NCBI GenBank assembly: GCA_012931725.1
Contig: CM022949.1
Span: 3,693,934-3,757,933 of the forward strand
DNA: 64,000 bases
From: Litsea cubeba
Taxonomy: Eukaryota; Streptophyta; Magnoliopsida; Laurales; Lauraceae
Direction: 5' to 3'
The notes beneath the pieces were generated by a model that did no database searches, had not been told where the DNA came from, and was given only the letters and a program-made list of their open reading frames with translations. Shown piece by piece: positions 34,996 through 46,024 of this stretch. Numbering within the stretch: position 1 is the stretch's first letter; each line of letters opens with the position of its first letter. Both the position numbers and the translations under genes were made by a program.

Positions 34996-35574
34996 CCTAA
35001 TCATTGAAAGAACATATATTCATTAGCGAAAAATTGCAGTACCAGAATATACACTACATTTCATTCATGTAGATGACATTACAAATGTAGGTTCCAAAGT
35101 AAAAAAGAGAAAATGCAAACGAGGGTAGAGAACAATAATGGTGGTTTCATTGCTTTATTTCATAAATTCGAATTATTTCGATTACAGTAATATCATTCCA
35201 ATTTCTACATATATAGACACAATGGATGATGAGACGGCAGCCAACAAGTTCAAAATGATGGAAAGAGATGGGTTCTTTGGAATCTTATTTGGGATTCAAA
35301 TGAAGGTCATTTAATCCAAATGACAAACATTATTGGCATCCATGAAAGCCATCTGAGATGGGTCTTATACAAAGCTAGAGGAAATGGAAGACAAATAACA
35401 TTAACCCATTATTAGTGATTAGTTGTTAATGCACCAACCTCTTAAATGGAAGCCAACAACCTCTAAGATGAGCATTAGATGCAAGATTCTGTGTATGGTA
35501 TGTGTGCTCTGCGAAAACCTTATTCCATTCACCATTTGCTTCCGCTTGAGATAAGAAAAAGGGGGTTTCGAAGG

Positions 35575-35757
35575 TGGGTATATATAAGAACGAGTGACGA
35601 TAGCGTCACTTAATTTCTTCTTCAAGCGACGCTATCGTCACTCTAAAAAATTACTAAAAAAAAAAAATGGGAGGGAGGAATGCTACCGTATGGAAAATAT
35701 TCCGAGGCACTATCAAGTGCGATGGACATTTACTGGGTATTTTTCAGTAAAAACCTC
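35575..35757 (-). repeat. MULE right terminal inverted repeat
   Basis: Inverse of the left end. The paired palindromic words here read AGTGACGATAGCGTCACT and AGCGACGCTATCGTCACT. The arms have diverged by many substitutions, so the insertion is old even though its 9-bp duplication is still perfect. Confidence 0.82.
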
Positions 35758-35766
35758 TACAAATTA

Positions 35767-36587
35767 TAAACAACAATATTATTTAATGTAAAAGGGCAAT
35801 TATTTTTTTATTGGGTAAAAAAGAAGACAATCGGGTTTATTAGAGAATATAGTCACATATTTTGATCTCTAATTTTTAGCATTTCAAACAATATTTAGAT
35901 AGCGATTCTTCTAAATTTTTCTTGGGATATTATTATGGAAACTTATAAACATTTAAATTAATTTCTAAGAAATAAAAATAAAAAGGACAAACAATTTAAA
36001 TATAAATGATAAATAATACAATAAAGTTGAATATTTTACTAGACAAACACTATAAGGAAAAGTAAAAACACTAATAAATGCCTCTTAAAGAGTTTTTCAC
36101 TCCCGATGTGAGACAATTACACAATAAAATATAGAAGCCCCAACTAGAGTTCTAGACCTTTTAAATCATAGTCATTTTAATTAATATTGTTTTCTTCTTT
36201 CTTGTTCATATGAGTAAACGGTGGAAGGATAAAACCAGATTAAGTCCATAAGATAACCAAACTCAAATAATAATACAAGACCACATCCAACTTCGGAACA
36301 AGAAAAGGACTTGTATTTATACTTAAACAGATTAGTATCCAGGCCTAAATATAGTGCCTAGACCCAAACCCAAACTAAGACCTGAATTTTTTTTCCAATT
36401 GGTAATCAAATCTAAATATTTGATAATCAAAGGGACTTATTAGATCACATAGGAGGTGTTGTATTATTCTATTTAGAATCCACAATTTGATCTACTCTTA
36501 AGATTGAAATTAAGGGCTTCACCAAATTAACTTTGTGATGAACAATGGCACTAAAGTGGTGATTGTCTTTTTTTTTTTTCTAACTGT
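35767..36587. other. AT-rich spacer
   Basis: No recognised gene or repeat apart from short AT runs. Confidence 0.3.
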
Positions 36588-36606
36588 TATCTCTCTCTCT
36601 CTCTCC

Positions 36607-36703
36607 CCCCTCTGCAACTGATCCAATGACTGTTTCCTTCCTCAATGTTCTCTCTCTCTCCCCTCTGCAACTGATCCGATGACTGCTTCCTTCCTCAATG
36701 TTA
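36607..36703 (+). repeat. Short tandem duplication upstream of an F-box fragment
   Basis: Two copies (about 36607-36648 and 36662-36703) of a 42-bp unit beginning ccctctgcaactgatcc and ending cttcctcaatgtt, joined by a (CT)n run. The second copy runs into the F-box-like fragment. Related sequence precedes the F-box pseudogene at 46 kb. Confidence 0.7.
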
Positions 36704-36711
36704 TATCAGGA

Positions 36712-36850
36712 ATGGCTCCTTGCAAACCATCAAAGGGTAATATCAGTGACTTAGCCAATGATCTGCATTTGCTCCACAACCCTCTTAATAGGCAGGCATG
36801 GCTTGAGATATGTATGGAAGCCTTGCTACAATAGATGTAAGGTTCATACA
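36712..36850 (+). pseudogene. F-box gene N-terminal fragment
   Basis: From the ATG at 36712 the translation MAPCKPSKGNISDLANDLH parallels the N-terminus of the pseudogene at 46045 and, less closely, the intact F-box gene (NICDLPDELL). The match ends after about 25 codons and a stop follows near 36836. The upstream 50 bp also match the 46-kb copy. A truncated relic. Confidence 0.55.
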
Positions 36851-37210
36851 TCATAAAAGCTTTGTTATAATTATGTTGGGGTCAATTAGAAGAATTCTGT
36901 ATTTTCATTTCGGTCTGTCGGGGCTAAATCCTTGGATGTAAGGTTCACCGATACCTCCCAATTAAGATAGGTTTATAGATTAAATTTTCTAATTGTTATT
37001 CTAATGAAGGCCATGATTTAGAATCAGATACCCATTGGAAAAAAAAATTTACATTCAACAAAAGAGATTAATTAATATTTTGTTATAGATGATCAGCACT
37101 TAAAACAAAAATATTCACACTCAACAAGATTAGTCAAGTCTGTTAACAAGGTAGAGTCGAGCTTAATCAAGTCTCTAAAAACAAGCTAAGCCAAAGTTGA
37201 GGTTAACTTA

Positions 37211-37432
37211 GGTGGGGGCTTCGAGAATGGGTCCTTACCCGAGTGTTAAGGAATGCCTGTTCTCACCTGGCTATCCAGGGTTCGAACATTGGATACACTG
37301 GCTCTTCTTTTGTGTGCAGGCTCTCTTTCCACTTGTGTTTGTATGAAATTTTTTTCCGCGTGTGCGGGCTCCTTCCTCACATGAGTGGGGCTTGTCTTCC
37401 CGCGTTTGCGGGCTCTAAAAAAAAAACCACTT
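37211..37432 (+). mobile_element. tRNA-headed SINE (family 3)
   Basis: The head contains AGGAATGCCTGTTCTCACCTGG and then GGGTTCGAAC (a perfect B box). The body has repeated CGTGTGCGGGCTC-like words. It ends in an A10 tract at 37419-37428. A second, shorter copy is at 43556-43753. Target duplication not identified. Confidence 0.6.
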
Positions 37433-37589
37433 TAAGCTGGGCATTTGGGCAAACAAATGGGCTTGCTGAGCTGGCTTCTATGCTGACCTGGCCTTGTTCG
37501 TTTGAGATCTCAAATTCACCGTATATAAACGCTCGTTCCCGCCCACTCCCTCCATTCATTTCTTCCCTCTGTGACTCTGCTTCTGCTTC

Positions 37590-37939
37590 TCTCTCTCTCT
37601 CTCTGAAGATAAGATAGGTACTCTTCTCTCTCTCTCTCTCTCTCTCTCCTTCTTGTTGTTGTTATTGTTGTTGTTCTTCCCAAACCCTAGTTTTTTCAAT
37701 TTGTTTTCGAAATGGAATCTCTGCTTCTCTCTCTCTCTCTATATATATCCTTCTTCTTCTTCTTGTTGTTGTTGTTCTTCCCAAACCCTAGTTTTTTCAA
37801 TTTGTTTTCGAAATGGAATCTCTCTCTCTCTCTCTCTCTCTCTCTCCTGCAAACGTGTAAGTGTTTTGGTTTCTTGATCTTGAATTAGGAGGAGGACGTG
37901 TAAGTGTTTTGGTTTCTTGATCTTGAATTAGGAGGAGGA
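37590..37939 (+). promoter_or_regulatory. Microsatellite-rich leader of the F-box gene with two tandem duplications
   Basis: (CT)n runs at 37589-37604, 37623-37648 and 37819-37845. A unit with CCCAAACCCTAGTTTTTTC and GTTTTCGAAATGGAATCTCT occurs twice (about 37650-37725 and 37749-37825). A 43-bp unit (cgtgtaagtgttttggtttc to aggaggagga) occurs at 37854-37896 and 37897-37939, ending at the ATG. Each 43-bp unit carries a GTAAGT donor-like word, so leader splicing is possible but unproven. Confidence 0.55.
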
Positions 37940-39133
37940 ATGGCTAGTCGTTCAGAATCAGAACGAAATATATGTGACTTGCCCGATGAGCTATTGATGA
38001 ATATCCTTTCAAGATTGCCCCCAAAATCCCTAATCGATTGCAAATGCGTGTCCAGAGCATTTGGCATCTTGGTTTCAACCCTAATTCACTCTCCAACATG
38101 GCCAAGGCAGATTTCTGGACTTTTCATTGGCATCATGAATAGAACCACTGCAATTGAATCCGTTTGGTATCACAATCTCAGAGATGATAGGAATAGCTAT
38201 AGCCTCCACTTCTTGCCCTGCCACCCAGCTACACGACTCGTCGATCATCGCCATGGGTTCCTTCTCTGCTCTTCTGAAAGAACAAATAATCAGCTCTATG
38301 TGTGTAACCCCGTTACACGGCAGTTGGAGACCGTGCCCCCGCCCCCGCCCCCGCCCCTGAAATTTGTTAATTTTGAGAAGGATGATTTTATGCTTACTGA
38401 GAACTTCTGTTTGGTTCTGGATGAATCACCTGATGTGTTCTCTCACTATAAAGTGGTTCAATTTGTTATTCTCTATCCTCCTGAGATTCCAAAACCAGAG
38501 TCAAATGTTGATGTGGGCTCTTCTAAGGATGTACATGACGACCCACCAAAGGTTTTGTATGTTTACGTGTACTCTTCTCGGACGCGGCAATGGGCAGAAT
38601 CGAAGGCATACATTAAAGGTGTTGATTTTTTCCTGTGGGACGAGCCCTGCGTGTTTTTATATGGAGCTCTGTTCTTGCCAGTTGATCCTTCTCAGGTTTT
38701 GTTGTTTGATGTCGAGGAAGATTATTGTGAGGTGTTCAAATTGCCTACTGATTTGGGCGTAAAATGCTCTCATTGCTTGGGAGAGTGTGAAGGGTGTCTT
38801 TGTTATGCCTACCACAATGGTTCTGATATGCAAGTACTGATGATTGACGGAAGAAACACTAATGAATGGGTCTTGAAGCATAGTATCAACCTTGATGACA
38901 TTGAGTTTGTTGATTCAGATTCCAAAACCAAGGAGCAACTGGATATCCTAGCTTTTCACCCAAATTTGGATGCTATTTTTCTTAGAAACGGGGGTCATTT
39001 CTTTTGCTATGATTTTAATAGTGGAGCATCACAGAGCATTGTGATCCGTGGGGATCTTTTTGATATGCTGTTCCGGGTCTTTCCATTTTCGGAATGCCTA
39101 CGCTTTCTGGCCAATGCCAATCAGAATGGGTGA
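37940..39133 (+). CDS. F-box protein, At5g07610-like, single exon
   Basis: Encodes 397 residues. The ATG at 37940 is the first AUG of the frame and gives MASRSESERN directly before the F-box. The F-box (residues 11-50: ICDLPDELLMNILSRLPPKS, then LIDCKCVSRAF) would bind a SKP1-like adaptor in an SCF ubiquitin ligase. The rest looks like the F-box-associated region (HGFLLCSS, LYVCNPVTRQLE near 106-130), with a run of eight prolines at 133-140, probably a substrate-binding surface. The central part has paired Cys-His residues (CSHCLGECEGCLC). No frame break. Two decayed relatives flank it within 9 kb, so the family duplicates locally. Substrate unknown. Confidence 0.88.
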   Translation: MASRSESERNICDLPDELLMNILSRLPPKSLIDCKCVSRAFGILVSTLIHSPTWPRQISGLFIGIMNRTTAIESVWYHNLRDDRNSYSLHFLPCHPATRLVDHRHGFLLCSSERTNNQLYVCNPVTRQLETVPPPPPPPLKFVNFEKDDFMLTENFCLVLDESPDVFSHYKVVQFVILYPPEIPKPESNVDVGSSKDVHDDPPKVLYVYVYSSRTRQWAESKAYIKGVDFFLWDEPCVFLYGALFLPVDPSQVLLFDVEEDYCEVFKLPTDLGVKCSHCLGECEGCLCYAYHNGSDMQVLMIDGRNTNEWVLKHSINLDDIEFVDSDSKTKEQLDILAFHPNLDAIFLRNGGHFFCYDFNSGASQSIVIRGDLFDMLFRVFPFSECLRFLANANQNG

Positions 39134-42100
39134 AGAAAATTGTGTCAATAATCACTACTTTGTTACTTTTGTCTCTGCTATATGTTTTGATTCTTTTCTG
39201 TTTGAAGGTGTATGTTTGGTTTAGCTTACTTTACTGTATGCTTGGTTCTTGTGAATTCCACTGGAATCTAAAACTCAACTTTTCTCCCCCTTAATAGTGC
39301 ATCTATATGCGTGGTTGAATGAAACAGACAGATGTCCTTATATGCCAAATTTCTTATGGAACTGAAGCAGTGAGTTTTTTTTTTTTAACAATTAAAATCT
39401 TGTATTAGATATACTTAATATTTGTATCACTTTCTCCCCCTTGCATATTTCTGTTTGCTTTATGATTATGTGTGGAGTTCTGGTAACATGTTGAGGCAGG
39501 ATTATCTTAGTACCTTGGTATTAATGCCCAAGTATATAATGTTTTTTTTTCATAAATGAAAGTGGCATAACATTTTCTTTCATGAATGATGGTTATTTAG
39601 TTGTGGGAAGAAAATGAAATGAGGGGCCTGTTGTAGTATGAGCTGACCAGATCAAGATGTAATAACCATGATATACATATTAGTATAAAAAGGATCCACA
39701 TGATGTGTGCTGTGTGTATGTGATACATACTTATTAGTTATTATCAATAACTATGGTCTATCAATGATGAATTAGTAAGAATAACTGTTGACTTAAAATT
39801 ATAATAAGCCTCCAAGCCTTATTGATGGTTCCTTCCATCCATTCTAATGAGGGCCTAGAGCCAAAGAACCTGCCCAACGTAGCAACTGCAAAGGCACTTT
39901 AATGTAGTCCAAACTCCAAAGCCTCTTTTGTGATTTTAACAGAGATTATACCTTTGTTGATGGATGGGGGAGTGATAGGATTGCTGCCAGAGTCATGGTT
40001 GGAGAAGAGGCTAGTATTTTTTTTTTCATTTTTTATTATTATTTGTGTGTGTGTTTGTGTTTGTGTGTGTGGGGGTGTGTGCGGGGGGGGGGGGGGGGTG
40101 TGATTTGTTCTTGGGATTTTTTTGATTGGTTTTGTCCAAGGTTTATCGTCAGCTCTCGGATAAAATTCAATCTGCTTGTGGAAACTGTGAAAATCTGCAT
40201 AAAATTTGTATGGATTGTTATTTCAAATATTTTGTTTTCATTGTTAACATATACAACTTTTCTTTTATAAGGCTTATGTGCCGTTTTTACATGTATTCTT
40301 TAATAAGGAAAAAATTCCTTTAGACGACGCAGCCGACTCCACCAAATCAGGATGAGTTAAACCATAGAGTGAAGGGCGTGATGACTTGTTATTTAAAATA
40401 GTTCTGTTGTCCTATGGTAGGAATATTAAGCAATCATCTTGTAGGTGGTCGAAGTTAGGATCATCAAAGTCTGTTCCAATTTCTTCCCTGGTGGATGGAT
40501 GCTTTTGTGATAGCTGTCACAAAGTAATATAATCTGTTCTGAGTAAAAGCCTGATCTGAATCTTACTATAGTTTTTAGCTTTTGGTGCCAAGTTTTCCTA
40601 TTGAAGAGCAGGTGGCATTATTCATTACCTGTTAAAGTCTTTGGGGAATAAATAAATAGTAGATGTCTTTGGATAATCATCTGGCATGTGTAACTAATGC
40701 ATAAACCTTTACTTGTAGATAATGATAATTACATATACAGGTGATTCTAATTGTTTGTGGCTGGCGTTTACATATGACATGGTTTGACGTCTTGATGTTG
40801 CAGCAAAGAGCATATGTTACAAGGGTTAATAAAGAAAATGAAGTAGTTCTGATACAGAGAAAATAATGTGTTTCTGATTTAAGACCACAAAGATTGCCAT
40901 GGGGTAGTTGGACCTTCAAATCTTGAACTCTTGGATTTTAGCTTCTTGGGATGTGTGATTTTGCATTTGTTCCTCTTTTGTCTCTTATTATTCATGTCAA
41001 GTTTCATGTGACTGTTCTACATATTTTGTGAGATTTCTTCATATGAAAACAATCTTTAGGAGAATACAGCGATGTCTCTGTGGATAGGACTCCTAATCTC
41101 ACCTTACTGCCCTGGGTGGGTAGGTTTAGGTAGTCCCTCTTGACTACTAGGTCAACCAAGAAAATAATATATATATATATATAGAGAGAGAGAGTGTAAA
41201 AAGGTAATGAAGAAGATATTAAGAACGATCTTTCATGTATTCTAAATGATTGGTTTAGATAAAAAAATGATGGTTAACAGTTGAGACTCAGGTTAAGATT
41301 TGTTTTGGTTGGTTTTATTTTATAATAATCTGAATGGAAACCCCTCTTCCATTGAGTGGAATTTTTTTTATTGCTGTAATATTCATGTTTCATGGCATTT
41401 GTGGCAAGAGGTTTTACTTGAGTTTCAAGGGCATGCTTCTCTCTCTGACTTGGTTTATTTGACAGTATTTTACAGTGTGTGTGTGTGTGTGTGGGGGGGG
41501 AGGGAGGAGGGGGGTTTGTTGTTATGATGTATGATCTATTATCTATAGATGGTTTAACCTTCTCTTGATGACATTGAGTCTATTACTCTCACCTTTTGCC
41601 TCACTCCTCTCTCTGTAGTGGAAACTGGTTGGAAAGAATGAACATACCCTGAGAAACTTCCCTTTTTTTCTCCAGCTGTACCTTGGCCAGGACGTGTGTG
41701 TGAGTTCATGCTTCCCTTTTAGCAGATAAAAAAAACTGACATGTCCTAAGAACCTTAAGCATTTTCAGATGCAACAGAATATGTTTCTATTGTTACACTT
41801 CTTGATCAAGATACTTTCTTTTGCATCACATTATTGTGCTATATCTATTTTGTAAAAGAACCCATTGGAATGATGATTAGGATTGCTTTATGGGTGAAAG
41901 TTTTTGCTAGAGGATTTCCTTATTGGAATCTTGCCATGCTAGCTTGAGTAAACTTTGGATCCTCTTCAGCAATGCATTCTATAATATCTCTACCTACATG
42001 TTTTTACTGTTATCTTGGGGGCGGATTTTGATCCTCACTATTCCTTTGGGGACTCTTATCACCAATACACCATAGGTGAAATATCCTGACCTAAATGCCA

Positions 42101-43555
42101 TGTGCATGTAACTCTGTGGAAGTAAACAGTAGTTTAATGGGATTTGACTTGAGTTTTTTTTTTTTTTAAGTTTTGCTAAAAGTAGTAAAATTTGGGTTGA
42201 GAATTGAGACAACCTTACTCCAGTTCAATCCTAACTATTATTATTTTACCAAGTTACTCCTAAGCTTATTCTTTTGGCCATTGATACTCTTTTGTTAATT
42301 TAAATGGATTGAAAGCAACCCAAATTTCTTATCACCAGAAGTCATTATTTGGTCTCCATTTTTTAATTTTGTATCTTCTGTTGATGTTTAGGACACATTT
42401 GTGTGATGTTGAGGATTCCTGGTGCAGTGCCACTTTTTTCGCAGTTTAGATGATTTCAAAATTAGTGTTTTGCTTTCCCATGCGGAAAATTAAGTTTGCT
42501 CTTTTCCTCTGTCAGTGAAAAACTATTTCCTGGGCATTGGAATTGGTTTTCTTCAGAATGGAAATCTACCATGCTGTAGCACAAACATCCACATGTCCTT
42601 AATTGTTTGAGAGGACAATTTCAGAAGATACAGAAAGAACATGATACTTGAAGGTGGGATCCATAAGTTCAGTCAGGCGGATATTTATTAAATCCAAATT
42701 ACAATTAAGGATGAACAAGATTGAAGAGTCCAATATCCCATTCCAAAAATGTGGAAAGTGCTATGCGCATAAGAAGAGTTATTGAAAGAAAATAGATTTT
42801 TATTCTGGGCTTTGAAGATGGCCTAAAACAGATGGATAATTTTCCATGCTAAGTGGAGAAATGTTCTCTTGTGAACAACACGATGCGTGGAAAAATGGAT
42901 TAGTGCCTATAGGAGCAGTTCTCCTGCTTAGGTGTCCTTGATGTGCTACACATGACTGATGTAGTTGGGATTAAGAACTCAATATACAACTGTGAGGGGC
43001 AGGGATTAGGATAATTTTGTGGGGCTGATTTTTCGCATATCGGTGAAGGGAAACCGGATCTTTCTATCCCCGGATCCTCACTATTGTGGTGCATCGAAGT
43101 GAGCTCGAAATCGAGGTGCTTACTTAAGCCACTGTTTAGTGGATCATAACTAACTCTTGAGCCGCTTAGGTGCATGCGTTTTTGTGTATGCACAGACATA
43201 ACTAAGTGGACTGATGAGATCAAGCGAGCCCATGCAAAGATATATTAAACCATTGGTATGGTACTTCAACCATTTCAGCACTAGCAGAGCCAGAATTCAC
43301 CCTCATTGGAGCTGTATATCACTATAGGATTGATAATCATTTTAAGAAAAAAGAAAAAAAAAAAAACAGTTTTCCATACAATACAATGTGCTCTTAAGAG
43401 GATCAAACCTTCCATGTAATGAAGACAAAGCTTCGCTACAATTGGAGTGATATATGATGATGGATTGGACCTTCACAATTTGGTTGCCTTTTTTTTTGGT
43501 TGTTGTTGTTTTAAATCGGTATGATTCAATAAAATATATTTTTTTTTCACAGTAC
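39134..43555. other. Long intergenic region with simple repeats
   Basis: The first about 190 bp (3' UTR of the F-box gene) are conserved in the 46-kb pseudogene. Beyond it are (GT)n/(G)n runs at 40044-40100 and 41476-41512, a (TA)n(GA)n run at 41166-41195, and otherwise AT-rich sequence. I found no coding exon or datable element in it. Confidence 0.4.
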
Positions 43556-43753
43556 TAGTAAGTGGCGGTAGTTCTCACCTGGATGTTTAGAGTTCGAACT
43601 TGGGTAAGTCACCTTTTTTCGGTTGTGCGGGTTTCTTTCCCACTTATGTGGGGCTTCTTCCTGCTTGTACGGACTATCTTTCCGTGTGTGTGTGCGGGGC
43701 TCTCTTGGATTCCAGCCCCTTGGTTGAGTTAAAAAAGGAAAAAAAAAAAAAAA
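43556..43753 (+). mobile_element. tRNA-headed SINE (family 3), 5'-shortened copy
   Basis: GGTAGTTCTCACCTGG and AGAGTTCGAAC (B-box-like), then the CGTGTGTGTGTGCGGGGCTC body words and an A-rich tail at 43731-43753. Same family as 37211-37432. Confidence 0.58.
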
Positions 43754-43925
43754 TTATGTGCATTCCTCAAGCCAATTGATGGCATTCTGAATTGACCGTT
43801 TGGACGTGTATATGGCAGCCTCATTAAATTAAAAAAAAGAAATGACGGTTGGGATTACTTTCCCATAGTTTTCACTATACTTCTTAAAAAATAAACACAC
43901 TGGACATGCTTGTCTACTCTAGGCT

Positions 43926-43926
<1 letters not shown>

Positions 43927-43982
<56 letters not shown>
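43927..43982. repeat. Poly(T) tract of 56 bases
   Basis: An uninterrupted T-run, far longer than any other here. It may be the poly(A) tail of a minus-strand retroposon, an expanded microsatellite, or partly an assembly effect. Its true length is uncertain. Confidence 0.7.
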
Positions 43983-43985
<3 letters not shown>

Positions 43986-44177
43986 GGAAAGATGAGTGGT
44001 AAAGGCCTTACTTGGGTGGGGATCTATTTTCTAAAAAATTGTTCTCCTCAGAGCAAGAAGTGCAATTCAGCTTTGTGGGTCCTAGTAGGGCCTACTTTTG
44101 ATCAATGCAGGCCTCTTCACAATCTCGCCCAGCACGAAGCCCAAACCTTCACCCACCATTTGATTGAAACTCTAACG

Positions 44178-44341
44178 TTTTTTTTTTCTTTCTTTTTCGG
44201 TACCCCAACCAAGGGGGTTGTGACCCAAGATAACCCACAAATATGGGAAGAGTGACATATCAGGGGATTGATCCCTGCGTTGCTAGGTGACATCTATGTT
44301 TGCCAATCAACCAGGCAACCCCATGAGCAGTTAAACTAGTG
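44178..44341 (-). mobile_element. tRNA-headed SINE (family 4)
   Basis: On the minus strand GGGGTTGCCTGGTTGATTGG (A-box-like) and GCAGGGATCAATCCC (B-box-like) are followed by a body ending GGGGTACCG and an A/AAAG-rich tail (T-run at 44178-44186). Flanking words tttgattgaaactc (44159-44172) and tttgattgaatctc (44342-44355) are a target duplication with one mismatch. Confidence 0.72.
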
Positions 44342-44355
44342 TTTGATTGAATCTC

Positions 44356-44807
44356 AAAGGAGGTCAGTTGTTAAATCGAGGGCTAAGTTGATCTTATGGG
44401 CTGATTTTTCCCTCAACCTTATTCATAAGGAGACATTTCCATCTACCTCGCCCCACTAATAAGCAAGCATCTAAGTGGGCCCCACGAGCTCTACCTTATG
44501 AGAGAAATATGCAGTCCATTCCTCCCCTCTTCAATAGAGTAGTTATGATAGCTGCATAGGTGAAAGCCCACCTAAAGTCCCAATGGAGAAAATGAAAGTG
44601 GGATTCACATTTATTACATTAGCAATTATTTGTTCAATCTTATGGTGAGATCACACTCCATCGAGGTAAAGTCAAAGGATATACCAATGAATGTGACCAC
44701 ATTCAATTTTAACACTTCAGATCATCAGTAGGTGGGCCCACAACGAATCCGGACTCATGCCTCTCTCTCTCTCTCTCAAAATCTATACTTATTGATTGTT
44801 GTTTCAA

Positions 44808-44838
<31 letters not shown>

Positions 44839-44867
44839 TCATCTGCAACCAGTAATAGTTTCTTTCC
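44356..44867. other. Spacer with CT/TA microsatellites
   Basis: (CT)n at 44761-44778 and (CT)n(TA)n at 44811-44838, the latter corresponding to the leader-like sequence of the F-box relatives. No gene. Confidence 0.4.
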
Positions 44868-44876
44868 TTAATCTTA

Positions 44877-46024
44877 GCGTGATTCTAAACTCACCCACCT
44901 CTTTTGCTGAACCCACCCACAATTTTTTTTTAATTATACATGATGAAAATACCCCTCTTCCTCTCCCTGCTCCGGCGGCACCCCCAGCCAGAACCCATCT
45001 TCTTCACCCAGCACTTCATCTCCCCCCACATCTCCATCCTCGTCTCTCTCACCCCCAGCGTGCAGAACCCACTCCCCACCATCGTTTTCTTCTCCCTCTA
45101 ATCACCTCCATCTCACGACCACCAGGTGCAGCGCCCCCATCTTCCTCCTCTGCTCGAGCAACGCCGCCGCCTCGCTCTTCTTCTCCCTCTCAGTCTCGCC
45201 ACTATCTTCCGCACCTTCGCGTGCCTCTCTCCTTCATCTCTCCCCCCCCCCCCTTCTTCTCCTTCCTTTGTTCTCTCTGTCACTGCTTTACCATATCTCT
45301 CCTTCCATCTCCATTTTCCCCTCCACCGTAACTCTCTCCGCCCTCTCTTGATTGCAGTCTTCTCCAGAGGTGCACGAAGTTTTGGAGCCGTGCACATAGA
45401 GAGGTTGCACGGCCGAAACAACCCCATGTATTTTTCATTTGCACGGTTTATCATATCCGTGCACAGATCACAGTCTTCTCCAAATGTGCACGAAGTTTCC
45501 GAAGCTGTGTAACATAGAGAGGTGCACGGCTGGGAACCCTATGCATTTATCAATTGCACGGCTGGAAAAATCGTGCATTTATCAATTGCATGGTTTATCA
45601 CCGTCGCCTTCCCCACTCTCGTCAATCGCGACCTGCACCTTTGGAGGGCGGGGAAAGGGATGAGCGTTATCCCCCCTGTCTTCTTCTTCTTCCTCTGTCC
45701 TTCCTTTTCTCTCTATTTTTCCCTCTCTCCTCTATTTTTCTCCTTCTTCTTCTCTCCTCCCTGTCATCGTTGCACCCTCTACACCACCCCTGGATCACCG
45801 CTCCCACCTTCTCCTCTCCTTCCTCTGTTCTTCTTCCTCTACCTGGGGGATGTAGGCGGCGAGCGAGAGAGATAGAGAGAGGGAGAGGGATAGGCGGCGA
45901 CAGGGTTGGGCGGAGGTGGCCGGAGCAGGAACAAGAAGGAGAGAGGAGAAGAGGAGGGTATTTTAGGTATTATTCAAAATGTGAGTGGGTTTAGCAAAAG
46001 AGGTGGGTGAGTTTAGAATTACCC
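44877..46024. mobile_element. Non-autonomous MULE (1148 bp) with perfect 9-bp target duplication
   Basis: The 9-mer ttaatctta is present at 44868-44876 and 46025-46033. The inverted ends are GCGTGATTCTAAACTCACCC and GGGTAATTCTAAACTCACCC, continuing ACCTCTTTTGCT for about 45 bp and more weakly to about 100 bp. The interior is TC-rich and relatively GC-rich and includes a diverged tandem pair of about 115 bp (45357-45590) with GTGCACGAAGTTT and TAGAGAGG.TGCACGGC words. The long ORFs inside are proline/serine-rich simple sequence and match no family I know. A paralogous empty site is present at 36687-36710. Confidence 0.88.

Larger units (their letters stand above)
31848..35757 (-). mobile_element. 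Mutator-like element (MULE), 3.9 kb, with perfect 9-bp target duplication
   Basis: Identical 9-mers tacaaatta flank it (31839-31847 and 35758-35766). The inverted ends start GAGGTTTTTACTG and AAAATACCCAGTA and extend about 160 bp. Inside each end are two copies of the near-palindrome TGACGCTAGCGTCA (31947-31995; in the right end the variant TGACGATAGCGTCA-type, 35594-35642), about 22-25 bp apart. A decayed minus-strand transposase fragment (33465-34995) gives the orientation. A TRIM (32715-33236) is nested in the 3' half. Diverged tandem units (about 32200-32650, each with TTCACTTGTTTTGGGA and CATTGATGCTTGTTTGGTGA-like words) fill part of the rest. The catalytic domain is missing, so this is a deletion derivative. 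Confidence 0.88.

Noticed and set aside
37243..37617. 124-residue ORF upstream of the F-box gene
   Set aside because: It reads through a SINE, its A-tail and a CT microsatellite.
42900..43223. 107-residue ORF on the minus strand
   Set aside because: No recognisable family, no supporting splice or promoter signals; probably old transposon or random sequence.
44732..45994. ORFs of up to 199 residues (Pro/Ser/His-rich)
   Set aside because: Low-complexity TC-rich interior of the small MULE. They cross its left boundary and overlap open frames on the other strand.
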